A DNA stretch of 64,000 nt, taken from DASXAI01 sp963728985 (GTDB lineage Bacteria > Actinomycetota > Acidimicrobiia > Acidimicrobiales > Ilumatobacteraceae). This document shows positions 8,737 to 17,987 of the stretch, one piece after another (the stretch's first letter is position 1; every line of letters begins with the position of its first letter). Under the pieces are notes generated by a model that was not told where the DNA came from, made no database searches, and was given only the letters and a program-made list of their open reading frames with translations. The stretch lies in assembly GCA_963728985.1 (NCBI GenBank), contig CAVSME010000009.1:496001-560000 (forward strand), read 5' to 3'. Position numbers and translations under genes: made by a program.

Positions 8737-10351
8737 GTGCAGGAACCGACCGCCGAGGAACCCCGGCGGTCCGGCCTCCTGCGAGCCAACGCCGCGGTAG
8801 CAGCGGGGACGTTGGCGTCACGCATCACCGGGCTCCTGCGGGTGGCGCTGCTCGTCAGCGTGATCGACGCCGTCCTGGCCGACTCGTACAACACCGCCAA
8901 CAACGTCCCCAACGTCATCTACGAGTTGGTGCTCGGCGGCGTCCTCACCGCCACGTTGGTGCCGCTGTTCACCGAGCACGTCGTCCACCGGGACGAGAAC
9001 GCCACCAACGCGGTGGTGAGCGTTGGAGTGCTCTTGCTCACCGGGCTAACGGTCGTCGCCACGGCCGCCTCCCCGCTCATCGTGCGGCTCTACACGTTCA
9101 GCACGCCGGCCAGCGCCGACGCCGACACGTTCCGGCGGGTCACCACGTTCTTCGCCTTCGTGTTCCTGCCTCAGATCTTCTTCTACGGCGTGACCGCGCT
9201 GGCTTCTGCTCTCCTGAACGCGCGCCACCGCTTCTTCGCCGCGGCGTGGGCGCCGGTGGTGAACAACGTGGTGGTGATCGTCGCCCTGATCGCGCTGCCG
9301 CGCATCGTGGACCAGACGCCACGAGACATCGTGCTGGCCGATCACAACAGCACCTTGCGCCTGCTGCTCGCCGTCAGCACCACGGGCGGCATCGTGGTGA
9401 CGGCCCTCGCTCTCGTGCCGGCGCTGCGCCGCGCCCACGTCCGCCTCCGCTGGCGCCCGAACTGGCGCCATCCCGACGTGCGCCGGGTGATCCGCCTGTC
9501 CGGGTGGACGGTGGGCTACGTCGTCGCCAACCAGGTCGCGCTGTACGTCATGACCGTGCTGGCCAAGCCGGGCTCGGGCGGGGTGACGTCGTACCAGGCG
9601 GCATTCATCCTCTTCCAGATGCCGGTGGGGCTGCTGGCGGTGTCGATCATGACCACGTTCGGACCGGACCTGGCGCGCGCTCGGGTGCAACGTGACCGCC
9701 AGAGGTTCCTCGGGCGCATGTCACTCGGCCTGCGATCGCTGGCGCTGGTGACGATGCCGGCGGCCGCCGGGCTGGTGGCGCTGGCCCGCCCCACGGTCGG
9801 CGTCGTCCTCGAGCACGGGTTCTTCGAGTCCAGCCAGGCGGACATCACCAGTGACACGCTCGCCGCGTTCGCAGTGGGCATGTTCACGCTGTCGGCCTAC
9901 CTGTTCATCCTCCGGGGCTTCTACGCCCACAACGACACCCGCACGCCGTTCGTCCTCAACGTGTTCGAGAACGGGATCAACATCGTCATCGCCCTCGTGC
10001 TGGTGGTGCCGCTTGGCGTTCCCGGCCTGGCGTGGTCGTTCACGGTCGCGTACTTGGTGGCTGCCGTCCTCGCGCTCTACGTGCTGACGGTGAAGGTGCG
10101 CGGCTTCGACGCGCTGGCGCTGGTGAAGAGCCTCGGCCGCATCGCGCTCGGCTGCGGTGGTCACCGGCGAGGTGACGTGGCTCGTGTCGCAGACGGTGGG
10201 CGACGACACCGGCTCCGGCGCGCTCCTGCGCGTCGTGGTGGGGGTGGTGGCCGGCGCCATCACCTATGTCGCGCTGCTGGCATACCTGCGCGTGCCCGAG
10301 GCGGGGGCGATGCAGCGCCGCGTCGTCGCCCGCCCGGCACCCTCCTCCTAG
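8737..10351 (+). CDS. murJ: Lipid II flippase MurJ (MviN family); frameshift near the 3' end
   Basis: Integral membrane flippase moving lipid II across the cytoplasmic membrane for peptidoglycan synthesis. It shows about 14 hydrophobic helices and the MurJ/MviN signatures: N-terminal LASRITGLLRVALL, the NVPNVIYELVLGG region and FFYGVTALASALLNARHRF. After residue ~470 the reading frame collapses into a low-complexity tail. The true end continues in the +1 frame from about 10150 (VVTGEVTWLVSQTV...) with the last membrane helix and a TAG at 10349. One extra G in CTCGGCTGCG explains it. GTG 8737 is preferred for leaderless spacing; ATG 8728 is the alternative. As murJ is essential, a sequence error is likely. 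Confidence 0.88.
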
Positions 10352-10360
10352 CCTGACTTC

Positions 10361-10735
10361 ATGGCTGTGCACGTCCACGTGTCCGACGACGCCGTCGACA
10401 TCACGTTCTCGGGCATCGACAAGTGGATGACGTTCAACCCGAGCGGGCAGCACTTGGCGATGGCCGACATCACTGGGGCCCGCGTCACATCGCGCGCTGA
10501 CGCGATCGGCGACTTGCGCTTCCGGCTGGGCGGCGCCTACTGGCCGAAGCTGATGGTTACGGGCTGGTACTCGGTGCGAGACCACAAGGGCGACCGGGAG
10601 CTCTGGTGCGTCTACCGGGACGAGGAGGTGCTCGTCATCGACACCGTGCTGATCAAGCCCAGCCGCGTGGTGCTGCAGCATCCGGATCGCCATGACTTGG
10701 CGTGGTACATCGGGGAGCGGCTCGCCCGCCGGTGA
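10361..10735 (+). CDS. Conserved-looking hypothetical protein
   Basis: 124 residues, soluble, no signal peptide or membrane helix. Alternating short beta-like segments (VDITFSG, WMTFNPSG, VVLQHPD) with aromatic and charged residues suggest a small beta-rich domain. I do not recognise a family. It starts 9 bases after the corrected murJ stop and 40 bases before pspA, all on the plus strand. TAGCCT (10349-10354), 6 bases before the ATG and overlapping the murJ stop codon, would give its own leaderless transcript. Confidence 0.65.
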   Translation: MAVHVHVSDDAVDITFSGIDKWMTFNPSGQHLAMADITGARVTSRADAIGDLRFRLGGAYWPKLMVTGWYSVRDHKGDRELWCVYRDEEVLVIDTVLIKPSRVVLQHPDRHDLAWYIGERLARR

Positions 10736-10775
10736 CTGGCGTTTGCCCTGGCCCGCACGGCCCTAGTCTGGCCTC

Positions 10776-11549
10776 ATGTTCAAGGCACTCAAGCGGTGGT
10801 GGAAGTACCTGAGCGCCAAGGTGGGTGGCTCCCTCGACGAGCGGGCCGATCCCAAGGTCCAGATCCAGCAGGCCATCAGCGAGGCGCAGGATCAGCATCG
10901 TCGCCTGCGCGAGCAGGCGGCCAATGTGATCGCCAACCAGAAGCAGCTCGAGATGCAGCTGTCGCGCACGATGGGCGAGCTGGAGAAGGCCAACAGCAAC
11001 GCCCGCCAAGCGCTCATGATGCAGTCGCAGGCGTCCCAGACCGGTGATGCCGCCAAGGCCGGCGAGCTCGGTCAGGCGGCCCAGTCGATCGCCACTCGCC
11101 TCATCGAGCTGGAGCGGGCCGTCGAGGAGCAAAAGACGATGGTGCTCCAGGCCACCCAGGCGGCCGAGCAGGCCAAGACGGCGGTGCAGCAGAACTCGCT
11201 CGCCCTCCAGCAGAAGCTGGCCGAGCGCCAGAAGCTCCTGTCGCAGCTCGACCAGGCGAAGATGCAGGAGCAGCTGAACACGGCGATGGCGACGCTGTCA
11301 GAGAACGTGGGCCAGGACGTGCCCACCTTCGACGAGGTGCGCGACAAGATCGAGGCCCGCTACGCCAAGGCCAAGGGCATGGCCGAGCTGCAGGGCCAGA
11401 CGGTGGAGAACCGGATGCTGGAGATCGAGCAGGCGACGGCCAACGCCGAAGCGAAGGGCCGGCTCGATGCCATGCGGGCCGAGCTCGGCCTCACGACCGG
11501 CGGCAACGGCAGCCCCGCCGCGGTGGAGCCGCCTCCCGCCGGCGCCTGA
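10776..11549 (+). CDS. pspA: PspA/IM30 family membrane-stress protein
   Basis: 257 residues, almost entirely long amphipathic helix and coiled coil (about residues 25-225) rich in Gln, Ala and Glu. The N-terminus MFKALKRWWKYL is an amphipathic membrane anchor typical of PspA/Vipp1. It is expected to form ESCRT-III-like oligomers on the inner face of the membrane and protect it under stress. The C-terminal tail is Gly/Pro-rich and probably disordered. TAGTCT (10764-10769) is 6 bases from the ATG, again a leaderless arrangement. The stop codon sits in the loop of a small hairpin, GGCGCC (11541-11546) pairing with GGCGCC (11551-11556), which may end transcription. Confidence 0.9.
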   Translation: MFKALKRWWKYLSAKVGGSLDERADPKVQIQQAISEAQDQHRRLREQAANVIANQKQLEMQLSRTMGELEKANSNARQALMMQSQASQTGDAAKAGELGQAAQSIATRLIELERAVEEQKTMVLQATQAAEQAKTAVQQNSLALQQKLAERQKLLSQLDQAKMQEQLNTAMATLSENVGQDVPTFDEVRDKIEARYAKAKGMAELQGQTVENRMLEIEQATANAEAKGRLDAMRAELGLTTGGNGSPAAVEPPPAGA

Positions 11550-11796
11550 CGGCGCCGACTCCTGCGCTCGGAGGGCGAGCGGAAGGTGAAGAGAGCTTTG
11601 GGTGCCGATTGCCTCGCCTGGCGGGCCGATCGGCACCCATGACCGAATCGGCACCCAACGTCGCTCACGGATCGTGGCCACCGGCCCCGCCGCGCGGGAT
11701 CGCCAGCACCTCTCCGCTCGCCCTCTCGGACAATGCCGCACGCGCACGTCCCGGCGCCGCACTGCGGCGGCCCGGAACCCGCGTTTCGGACGTTCC
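11550..11796. repeat. Intergenic region with three copies of an 11-bp motif
   Basis: 247 bp between the convergent 3' ends of pspA and proB, with no convincing gene. ATCGGCACCCA occurs at 11629-11639 and 11647-11657, and inverted (TGGGTGCCGAT) at 11599-11609. The first pair can form an 11-bp stem with a 19-base loop. It could act as a bidirectional terminator, a protein-binding cluster or a small repeat. No poly-T tract follows. Confidence 0.5.
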
Positions 11797-12888
11797 TCAT
11801 CGCGGCAAGACCACGAGGTCGTCGCGGTGGATGGCCTCGTGGCGGACATCGGGCGGGAGCTCGGACGAGCGGCGGCCGGCCACCCCTCTGAGCGTGTCGG
11901 CATCGATGGCCACCATGCCCCGAGCGAACACGTCGCCCTCGGGCCCGGCCACGTCCACGGCGTCGCCCTCGTCGAACGCCCCCTGCACGAAGCGCACGCC
12001 GGCCGGCAGCAGGGAGGTGCCCCGCTCCACCAGGGCCCGCCGGGCGCCGTCGTCCACCACCACCGTGCCGGCCGCTCCCGTGGCAAACGCGATCCAGAGC
12101 TTCCGGGCCGGGAGCCGGCGGTCGTGGGCGCGGAACGTGGTGCCCACCCCCCGGGCGCCGGCGACGGCATCGGCCAGCACGTTCGGCCGGCTCGCCTTGG
12201 CGATCACGGCCTGGACACCGGACCACGACGCGATGCGCGCCGCCGCCAGCTTCGACGCCATGCCGCCGCTGCCGCGCACCGAGCCGGTACCACCGGCGTC
12301 GGCTAGCACCGGATCATCGGCGGCCACCTCCTCGATCAGGGTGGCGCCGCCGTCGACCCGGGGATCGGCGGTGAACAGGCCAGGCGTGTCGGTGAGGAGC
12401 ACGAGCACGTCGGCGGCCACGAGATGGGACACGAGGGCAGCGATGCGGTCGTTGTCGCCGAAACGGATCTCGTCGGGGGCGATGGCGTCGTTCTCGTTGA
12501 CGACGGGCACGCACCCCAGCTCGAGGAGGCGGATGAGGGTCTGGCGGGCATGCAGGTAGCGGCGCCGGTCGACGAAGCTCTTGGCGTCCAGCAGCACCTG
12601 CGCCCCCACGACGCCGTAGTGGCCGAGGATGTCGTTGTACACCTGCATCAGCCGGCTCTGGCCGGCGGCCGACAGGGCCTGGAGCGTAGGAAGGTCCGAG
12701 GGGCGGGTGGCCAGACCCAGCGCCGCGACGCCGGCCGACACCGCGCCGCTCGACACCACCACCACCTTGTGGCCCTCGGCGCGCAGGGCCACGACCTCCT
12801 GGCACAGCTTCACCACCGCGCCGAGGTCGATGACGCCCCGCTCGTCGGTGAGCGACGACGAGCCGATCTTGGCCACGACGGTGCTCAT
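11797..12888 (-). CDS. proB: Glutamate 5-kinase with PUA domain (proline biosynthesis)
   Basis: 363 residues. Phosphorylates glutamate with ATP as the first, proline-inhibited step of proline synthesis. The amino-acid kinase domain (about 1-255) shows KIGSSSLTDE at the start, VVSSGAVSAG, VNENDAI and the GTGSVRGSGGMASKLAAA region. A C-terminal PUA domain follows (about 275-360). The ATG at 12888 overlaps the obgE stop (TGATG), so the two are translationally coupled, as in the common obgE-proB arrangement. Confidence 0.95.
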   Translation of the reverse strand: MSTVVAKIGSSSLTDERGVIDLGAVVKLCQEVVALRAEGHKVVVVSSGAVSAGVAALGLATRPSDLPTLQALSAAGQSRLMQVYNDILGHYGVVGAQVLLDAKSFVDRRRYLHARQTLIRLLELGCVPVVNENDAIAPDEIRFGDNDRIAALVSHLVAADVLVLLTDTPGLFTADPRVDGGATLIEEVAADDPVLADAGGTGSVRGSGGMASKLAAARIASWSGVQAVIAKASRPNVLADAVAGARGVGTTFRAHDRRLPARKLWIAFATGAAGTVVVDDGARRALVERGTSLLPAGVRFVQGAFDEGDAVDVAGPEGDVFARGMVAIDADTLRGVAGRRSSELPPDVRHEAIHRDDLVVLPR

Positions 12889-14130
12889 CAGTCGTCGCCC
12901 TCGTAGTCGAAGCTGAAGTCGCCGACCCAGACCACGTCGCCGCTGCGGGCCCCGGCTCGGGCCAAGGCCTTGTCGACGCCGAGCTTCTTGAGTCGAGCAT
13001 CGGCGTAGGCGAGGGCGTCGGTGTTGGTGATGTCGGACAACGCCACCGCCCGGAGCGCGGCGCGGCCGTGGACGCGGTACTCGCCGTCGCCGAGGCGCTC
13101 GACCGTCACGCCCTCGGGGACGGGCCGGTGGATGACGAACGAGACGTCGGCGTCGGGCAGCTCGGCGCGAGCCGCGGCCCACGAGATCGCCGAGCGCGCC
13201 CGTCAGCTCGGCCACGCCCGCGCCGGTCACCGCAGAGATGCGCGGGCCGTCCCAGGGCTCGGTGGCCACGTCGGCCTTGGTGCCCACCACGATGCGGGGC
13301 CGGTCGAGGAGGTCGGGGCGGTAGGCCTCCAGCTCGCGGTGCAGGACCGCCTCCTGGGTCCCCGGGGTCATGCCGTCCACGGGCGCCAGATCGACGAGCA
13401 CGCACAGCACCCGGGCCCGTTCGATGTGGCGCAGGAAGCGGTGGCCGAGGCCCTTGCCCTCGCTGGCCCCCTCGATGAGCCCGGGGATGTCGGCCACCAC
13501 GTACTCGGTGTCGTCGCCGAGGCGCACCACGCCGAGGTGGGGCTCGAGCGTGGTGAACGGGTAGTCGGCGATCTTGGGCTTGGCCGCCGAGATGCGGCTG
13601 ATCAGCGTGCTCTTGCCGGCGTTGGGCACGCCGACCAGGGCCACGTCGGCCATCAGCTTCAGTTCCAGCTTGAGCCAGCGCTCCTCGCCGGTCTCGCCCT
13701 GCTCGGCGAAGGAGGGGGCACGGCGCCGGTTGGAGAGGAACTTGGCGTTGCCCCGCCCGCCCCGACCCCCGGCGGCCGCCAGCCACCGGTCGCCGTGGGA
13801 GACGAGATCGGCGAGGGCCTCGCCGGTGTAGAGGTCGCGCACGACGGTGCCCTCGGGCACGGTGATCGTGAGGTCCTTGCCCGCGGCGCCGTGCTGGTCC
13901 TTGCCCTTGCCGTGGACGCCGCTGGCCGCCCGCCGGTGGGGATGGTCGCGGAAGGCCAGGAGCGAGGCCACGTTGCGGTCGGCCACCAGCCACACGTCGC
14001 CCCCGGCGCCGCCGTCACCGCCGTTGGGGCCGCCCCGTACCTCCGGACCCTCGCGCCGGAACGACACGCAGCCGGCGCCGCCATCGCCACCCCGCACGTT
14101 CAGCTGCGCCTCGTCGACGAACCCGGTCAT
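12888..14130 (-). CDS. obgE: GTPase Obg; frameshift before the C-terminal domain
   Basis: Essential ribosome-associated GTPase. The Gly-rich Obg domain (residues 1-158, e.g. VRGGDGGAGCVSFRRE) is followed by the G domain with G1 GVPNAGKST, G3 DIPGLIEGAS and G4 GTKAD. The OCT domain (EYRVHGRAALRAVALSDI type) ends the protein. The frame breaks at about 13171-13178: LGDLVGR must be joined to ARAELPDADVSF one base later (GG for G). Total length is 3n+1; corrected product 413 residues. It is separated from rplU-rpmA by dgt on the opposite strand. Confidence 0.9.
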
Positions 14131-14188
14131 AGAGCCCGACCAGGGTATCGGTCCCACTCCGTGACACCCCCTCGCTACCGTCGTGACC

Positions 14189-15322
14189 ATGACGAGCCTC
14201 GACCGGGCCGACCGGGCCGAGAGATGGGCCGCCACCATGGCCGGCCACGGCACCGAGTCGATCCGCGTCGCCCATCTCGACTCGTCCGCGGTCACCGGGG
14301 GCCGTCCGCCGCTCGGGCGGGAGGAGCGCGAGGAGCGGGAAGCCGCCGAGCTCGCTCCGGGCGCCAGTAGGGCGTGCGCCGCCGGCCGCCGGCTCGCCGC
14401 TGAAGAGCCCGACCCCGTGCGCACGTGCTTCGAGCGCGACCGGGACCGCATCCTCCACGCCAACGCCTTCCGCCGGCTGGCGGGTAAGACCCAGGTGTTC
14501 GTCTTCCCGGACGATCACCAACGCACCCGCCTCACCCATGCCCTCGAGGTGGCCCAGGTGGCCGTGGCCCTGGCCCGCGCCCTGCGGCTCAACGAGGCGC
14601 TGGCCGAGGCCATCGCCCTCGGGCACGACTGCGGCCACGGGCCCGGCGGCCACGCCAGCGAGGACGCGCTGTCGCCCTACGTCGCCGGCGGCTACGACCA
14701 CGCCGTGTGGGGGGCCGACGTGGTGCTGGCGCCGCTCAACCTGTGCGCCGAGACGCTGGACGGCATCCGCAACCACTCGTGGAGCCGGCCGGCGCCGGCC
14801 ACGCCCGAGGGGGAGGTGGTGTCGTGGGCCGACCGCATCGCCTACGTCTGCCACGACTTCGAGGACGCCGTGGCCGCCGGGGTGGTCACCCCGGACATGC
14901 TGCCGGCGGTGGTCAGGGAGCGGTGCGGATCGGCGCGGCGGGGCCAGATCGGCGCGTTCGTCATGGCCATGACGGCCGCCACCGAGGCCACCGGCCGCAT
15001 CGGCATGCTCCCCGCCGAGGCCGAGGCCCTCGCGGCGCTGCGGCAGTTCGACTACGAGCACATCTACCTGCGGCCGGCGTCGGCCCGCCAGGCCGAGGCC
15101 GTCATCCGGATGCTGCGGGCGCTGGTCGAGCGCTACGCCGACCGGCCCAACCTGCTGCCGTCCGAGCGGTCGGCCGGGGTCGAAGCGGGGAGCACCGAGG
15201 CCCTGCGGGAGGCCGTCACCTACGTGAGCGGCATGACCGACCGGTTCGCCTGCCAGCAGGCCCTCGCCCTGCTCGGCTGGGACCGGGCCCAGCTCCCGAG
15301 GGGCGTCGACACGGTCTGGTGA
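14189..15322 (+). CDS. dgt: Deoxyguanosinetriphosphate triphosphohydrolase-like HD protein
   Basis: 377-residue HD-domain nucleotidase cleaving dNTPs to nucleoside and triphosphate. The metal-binding set is visible: H in RLTHALEVAQ, HD in LGHDCGHGPGGHASE, and a distal Asp in SWADRIAYVCHDFED. The N-terminal region before RDRILHANAFRRLAGKTQV is long and Arg-rich. ATG 14189 is chosen because TACCGT (14176-14181) is 7 bases upstream; a GTG at 14183 would lie only 1 base after that element. It sits alone on the plus strand between obgE and rpmA. Confidence 0.9.
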   Translation: MTSLDRADRAERWAATMAGHGTESIRVAHLDSSAVTGGRPPLGREEREEREAAELAPGASRACAAGRRLAAEEPDPVRTCFERDRDRILHANAFRRLAGKTQVFVFPDDHQRTRLTHALEVAQVAVALARALRLNEALAEAIALGHDCGHGPGGHASEDALSPYVAGGYDHAVWGADVVLAPLNLCAETLDGIRNHSWSRPAPATPEGEVVSWADRIAYVCHDFEDAVAAGVVTPDMLPAVVRERCGSARRGQIGAFVMAMTAATEATGRIGMLPAEAEALAALRQFDYEHIYLRPASARQAEAVIRMLRALVERYADRPNLLPSERSAGVEAGSTEALREAVTYVSGMTDRFACQQALALLGWDRAQLPRGVDTVW

Positions 15323-15323
15323 C

Positions 15324-15342
15324 GGCGCCGCAGTGCGGCGCC
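15324..15342 (+). terminator. Hairpin after dgt
   Basis: GGCGCCGC (15324-15331), loop AGT, GCGGCGCC (15335-15342): a perfect 8-bp stem starting 1 base after the dgt stop, with no T tract. It lies between dgt and rpmA, which converge, and could serve either strand. Confidence 0.55.
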
Positions 15343-15401
15343 GGGCAGCCGGCCGCCGGTCTGTCGAGCCACAGGTGAGTAGGAGGCGAAGCCGACGAAG
15401 A

Positions 15402-15650
15402 TCAGGCCTCCACGTCGACGACGCGCCGGCCGCGGCGCTCGCCGAACTTGACCTTGCCGTCGGCGAGGGCGAACAGCGTGTCGTCGCCGCCCCGGCCCAC
15501 GTTGTGACCAGGGTGGAAGCGGGTGCCCCGCTGGCGCACGATGATGGTGCCGGCGGTGATGGCGGTGCCGTCGAACACCTTCACCCCGAGGCGCTGCGCG
15601 TTGGAATCACGACCGTTGCGGGTGGAGCCGCCGCCCTTGGTCTTCGACAT
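15402..15650 (-). CDS. rpmA: 50S ribosomal protein L27
   Basis: 82 residues. The N-terminus MSKTKGGGSTRNGRDSNAQR is characteristic of L27, with no cleavable extension, and IIVRQRGTRFHPG follows. L27 reaches towards the peptidyl-transferase centre. It is 14 bases downstream of rplU in the same transcript, the standard order; obgE would usually come next but dgt intervenes on the opposite strand. Confidence 0.97.
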   Translation of the reverse strand: MSKTKGGGSTRNGRDSNAQRLGVKVFDGTAITAGTIIVRQRGTRFHPGHNVGRGGDDTLFALADGKVKFGERRGRRVVDVEA

Positions 15651-15664
15651 CTCGTCCTCCCGGG

Positions 15665-15976
15665 TCAGCCCCGGCCGATGCCGGTGATCTCGACGGTGCT
15701 GTAGTGCTGGCGGTGCCCGTAGCGGCGGCGCTGGTTGGTGCGGCGCTTGTAGGTGAACCCGTTGATCTTGGGACCCTTGGAGCGGCCGACCACCGTGCCG
15801 GTGACGGCGAAGCCCTCGAGCTGCGACGGCGTGGCCAGCACGTCAGCGCCGTCGACGACGAGCACGGGTGTGAACGACACCTCGGTGCCGTCGTCCACGC
15901 CGAGGAGCTCGACCTCGATGCGCTGGCCGGACTCGACCCGCTCCTGCTTGCCACCGGTGGCGATCACTGCGTACAT
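15665..15976 (-). CDS. rplU: 50S ribosomal protein L21
   Basis: 103 residues with the L21 signature: N-terminal MYAVIATGGKQERVE and the basic segment KRRTNQRRRYGHRQHYSTVEI near the C-terminus. It binds 23S rRNA in the large subunit. First gene of rplU-rpmA. TAGGCT (minus strand, 15988-15993) lies 11 bases before the ATG, giving a leader of about 5 bases. A 56-bp palindrome lies between it and the upstream RNase gene. Confidence 0.97.
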   Translation of the reverse strand: MYAVIATGGKQERVESGQRIEVELLGVDDGTEVSFTPVLVVDGADVLATPSQLEGFAVTGTVVGRSKGPKINGFTYKRRTNQRRRYGHRQHYSTVEITGIGRG

Positions 15977-16062
15977 AGCGGTTGACCAGCCTACCCGAGC
16001 GCCGCCGACCCCAGCAACGCACCCCCCCGCCGCGTGTGTCGGTGTCCCCGCCGGTCACCAAA

Positions 16063-16118
16063 CGCGCAGCCTGAACACTTGGTACCGCTGCAGCGGTAAA
16101 AAGTGCTCAGCCTGCGCG
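16063..16118. repeat. 56-bp intergenic palindrome, copy A
   Basis: Two 28-bp arms meeting at CTG|CAG; 24 of 28 positions pair. Outer end CGCGCAG, internal segment CTGAACACTT, core TACCGC/GCGGTA. It is flanked on the left by GGTCACCAA. Same length and layout as the copies at 27211-27266 and 34719-34774. It lies between rplU and the RNase E/G gene. It may form a strong hairpin and could end RNase transcription. Confidence 0.8.
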
Positions 16119-16136
16119 AATTGGGGGCCGGCGGCG

Positions 16137-17978
16137 CTACTCGATGATCGAGTGGTCGACCACCACGCCGCGGCCCTCGCACATCGGGCACGCCTGGGCG
16201 AAGCTCGTGAGCAGGCCCTCCCCGATGCGCTTGCGGGTCATCTCCACCAACCCCAACTCGGAGATGTCGAACACCTGCGTGCGGGTCTTGTCGCGGGCCA
16301 GCGCCTCCCGGAACGCGGCCACCACGGCGGCCCGGTTCTCCCGGAGCTCCATGTCGATGAAGTCGATGACGATGATGCCGCCGATGTCCCGCAACCGCAG
16401 CTGGCGGGCGATCTCGTCGGCCGCCTCCAGGTTGTTGTGGAACACCGTCGCCTCCAGGTTCGACGTGCCCACGTTCTTGCCCGTGTTCACGTCGATGACC
16501 GTCAGCGCCTCCGTGTGCTCGATGATGAGCGACCCGCCCGAGGGCAGCCACACCTTGCGGTCGAGGGCCTTGTGCAGCTGCTCGTGGATGTGGAACCGCT
16601 CGAACAGCGGCAGCCCGTCCTCCACCGGGTCGTAGCGCTCCACCCGGTCGGACAGGGCGGGCATGATCGAGGTGACGTACTCGCTGACGTCGTCGAACAT
16701 GGCCTGGTCGTCGAGCAGGACCCCGCGATACTCCTTGTTGAACTCCTCCCGGATGACCCGCACGGCCATGTCCGGCTCCCGGTACAGCAGCGTGGGCCCG
16801 GTGGCCTTGCGGCCCGCCTCCTCGATGGCCTCCCACTGGCGCAGCAGGCGCAGCACGTCGTTGCTGAGCTCCTCCTCCACCACGTTCTCGGCGGCGGTGC
16901 GCACGATGACGCCGTGCTCGGCCGGCTTGATCTTGTCGAGGATCGACCGGAGCCGCTTGCGCTCGTCGTCGGGGAGGCGCTTGGAGATGCCGTAGGTCCG
17001 CGAGTTCGGGATCAGCACCACGAACCGCCCCGGCAGCGAGACCTCCTGCGTGAGCCGGGCGCCCTTGGCCCCGATCGGGTTCTTCGTGACCTGGCACAGG
17101 ATGGTCTGGCGAGCCTTGAGCATCTGCTCGATGCGGGGCCGCTCGGACCGCTCCACGATGTCCTCGGCCTCGTACTGGACGTCGCCTCGGTACAGCACGG
17201 CGTTCTTGGGCGTGCCGATGTCGACGAACGCCGCCTCCATGCCCGGCAGCACGTTCTGGACCCGGCCCACGTAGACGTTGCCGTGGATCTGCGACACGTC
17301 GTCGGCCGGCCGGCTCACGTAGTGCTCGATCAGGCTGCGCCCTTCGAGCACGGCGATCTGCGTGTGCTCGGGCGTCACGTGGACCGCCATCAGGTACCGG
17401 CCGATCGGGCGGCCCTTGCGCTCACGCCCCCGCCGCCGCTCGAGGGTCTCCTCGTCGAGCTCGACGGGCGCCAGCACCGTCGACGGCGTCACCACCGCCC
17501 GGGCCGGGGAGCGCCCCGCCGCCGCGCCGCTGCGGCCGGACGTCGCCGCCCGGCGGCGCTTGCGGGCACTGGACGCCGGCTTGCCCGTCTTGGTGGGCGC
17601 CTCGGGGAGCTCGGCCGGAGGCGCCGGGCGGGTATCGCCGATCCGGGGCCGGCGCACCAGCACCCGCTCGGCCACCTCGGGCGACTGGACCTTGCCTTCG
17701 ATCGGCCGGTCGGGCAGCTCGGGCTGATCGTCGTCGGCGCCGGCGTCGTCGGCCTCGGCCCCCGTCCCGTTCACCCGGGTGCGGTTGCGGCCGCGGCCGC
17801 CACGCGTCCCCCGCCGCCGGCGCTTGGCCGCCGCGCCCTGGGCCGGGTCGCCGTCACCCTCGGCGCTGGTCGTGGCGTCGATCAGCCCCCCGTCGACCGA
17901 CGGGAGGTCGGATCCGCCACGGTCGGGTTCAGGCGCAGCATCGGTGGCACCGCTCCCCTTGACGTCGGACATCAGCAC
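16137..17978 (-). CDS. rng: Ribonuclease E/G family endoribonuclease
   Basis: 613 residues. The first ~200 form a disordered, Arg/Ala/Asp-rich extension (e.g. KRRRRGTRGGRGRNRTR) typical of actinobacterial RNase E/G. An S1-like domain (GNVYVGRVQNVLPGMEAAFVDIG) and the RNase H/DNase I-like catalytic core follow. Metal-binding Asp residues lie in VIDVNTGKNVG and VIDFIDM. The Zn-link is reduced to CPMC near the C-terminus. It processes rRNA and starts mRNA decay. ATG 17972 is an alternative start, 6 bases inside the GTG used here, and fits the Shine-Dalgarno AAGGGA equally well. Order TIGR03960-TIGR03936-RNase-rplU is common in actinobacteria. Confidence 0.93.
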   Translation of the reverse strand: MLMSDVKGSGATDAAPEPDRGGSDLPSVDGGLIDATTSAEGDGDPAQGAAAKRRRRGTRGGRGRNRTRVNGTGAEADDAGADDDQPELPDRPIEGKVQSPEVAERVLVRRPRIGDTRPAPPAELPEAPTKTGKPASSARKRRRAATSGRSGAAAGRSPARAVVTPSTVLAPVELDEETLERRRGRERKGRPIGRYLMAVHVTPEHTQIAVLEGRSLIEHYVSRPADDVSQIHGNVYVGRVQNVLPGMEAAFVDIGTPKNAVLYRGDVQYEAEDIVERSERPRIEQMLKARQTILCQVTKNPIGAKGARLTQEVSLPGRFVVLIPNSRTYGISKRLPDDERKRLRSILDKIKPAEHGVIVRTAAENVVEEELSNDVLRLLRQWEAIEEAGRKATGPTLLYREPDMAVRVIREEFNKEYRGVLLDDQAMFDDVSEYVTSIMPALSDRVERYDPVEDGLPLFERFHIHEQLHKALDRKVWLPSGGSLIIEHTEALTVIDVNTGKNVGTSNLEATVFHNNLEAADEIARQLRLRDIGGIIVIDFIDMELRENRAAVVAAFREALARDKTRTQVFDISELGLVEMTRKRIGEGLLTSFAQACPMCEGRGVVVDHSIIE

Positions 17979-17987
17979 GTTCCCTTC

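Noticed and set aside
14183..14191. GTG at 14183 as the dgt start
   Set aside because: It lies 1 base after a good -10 element, whereas ATG 14189 is at the leaderless distance found at other genes here.
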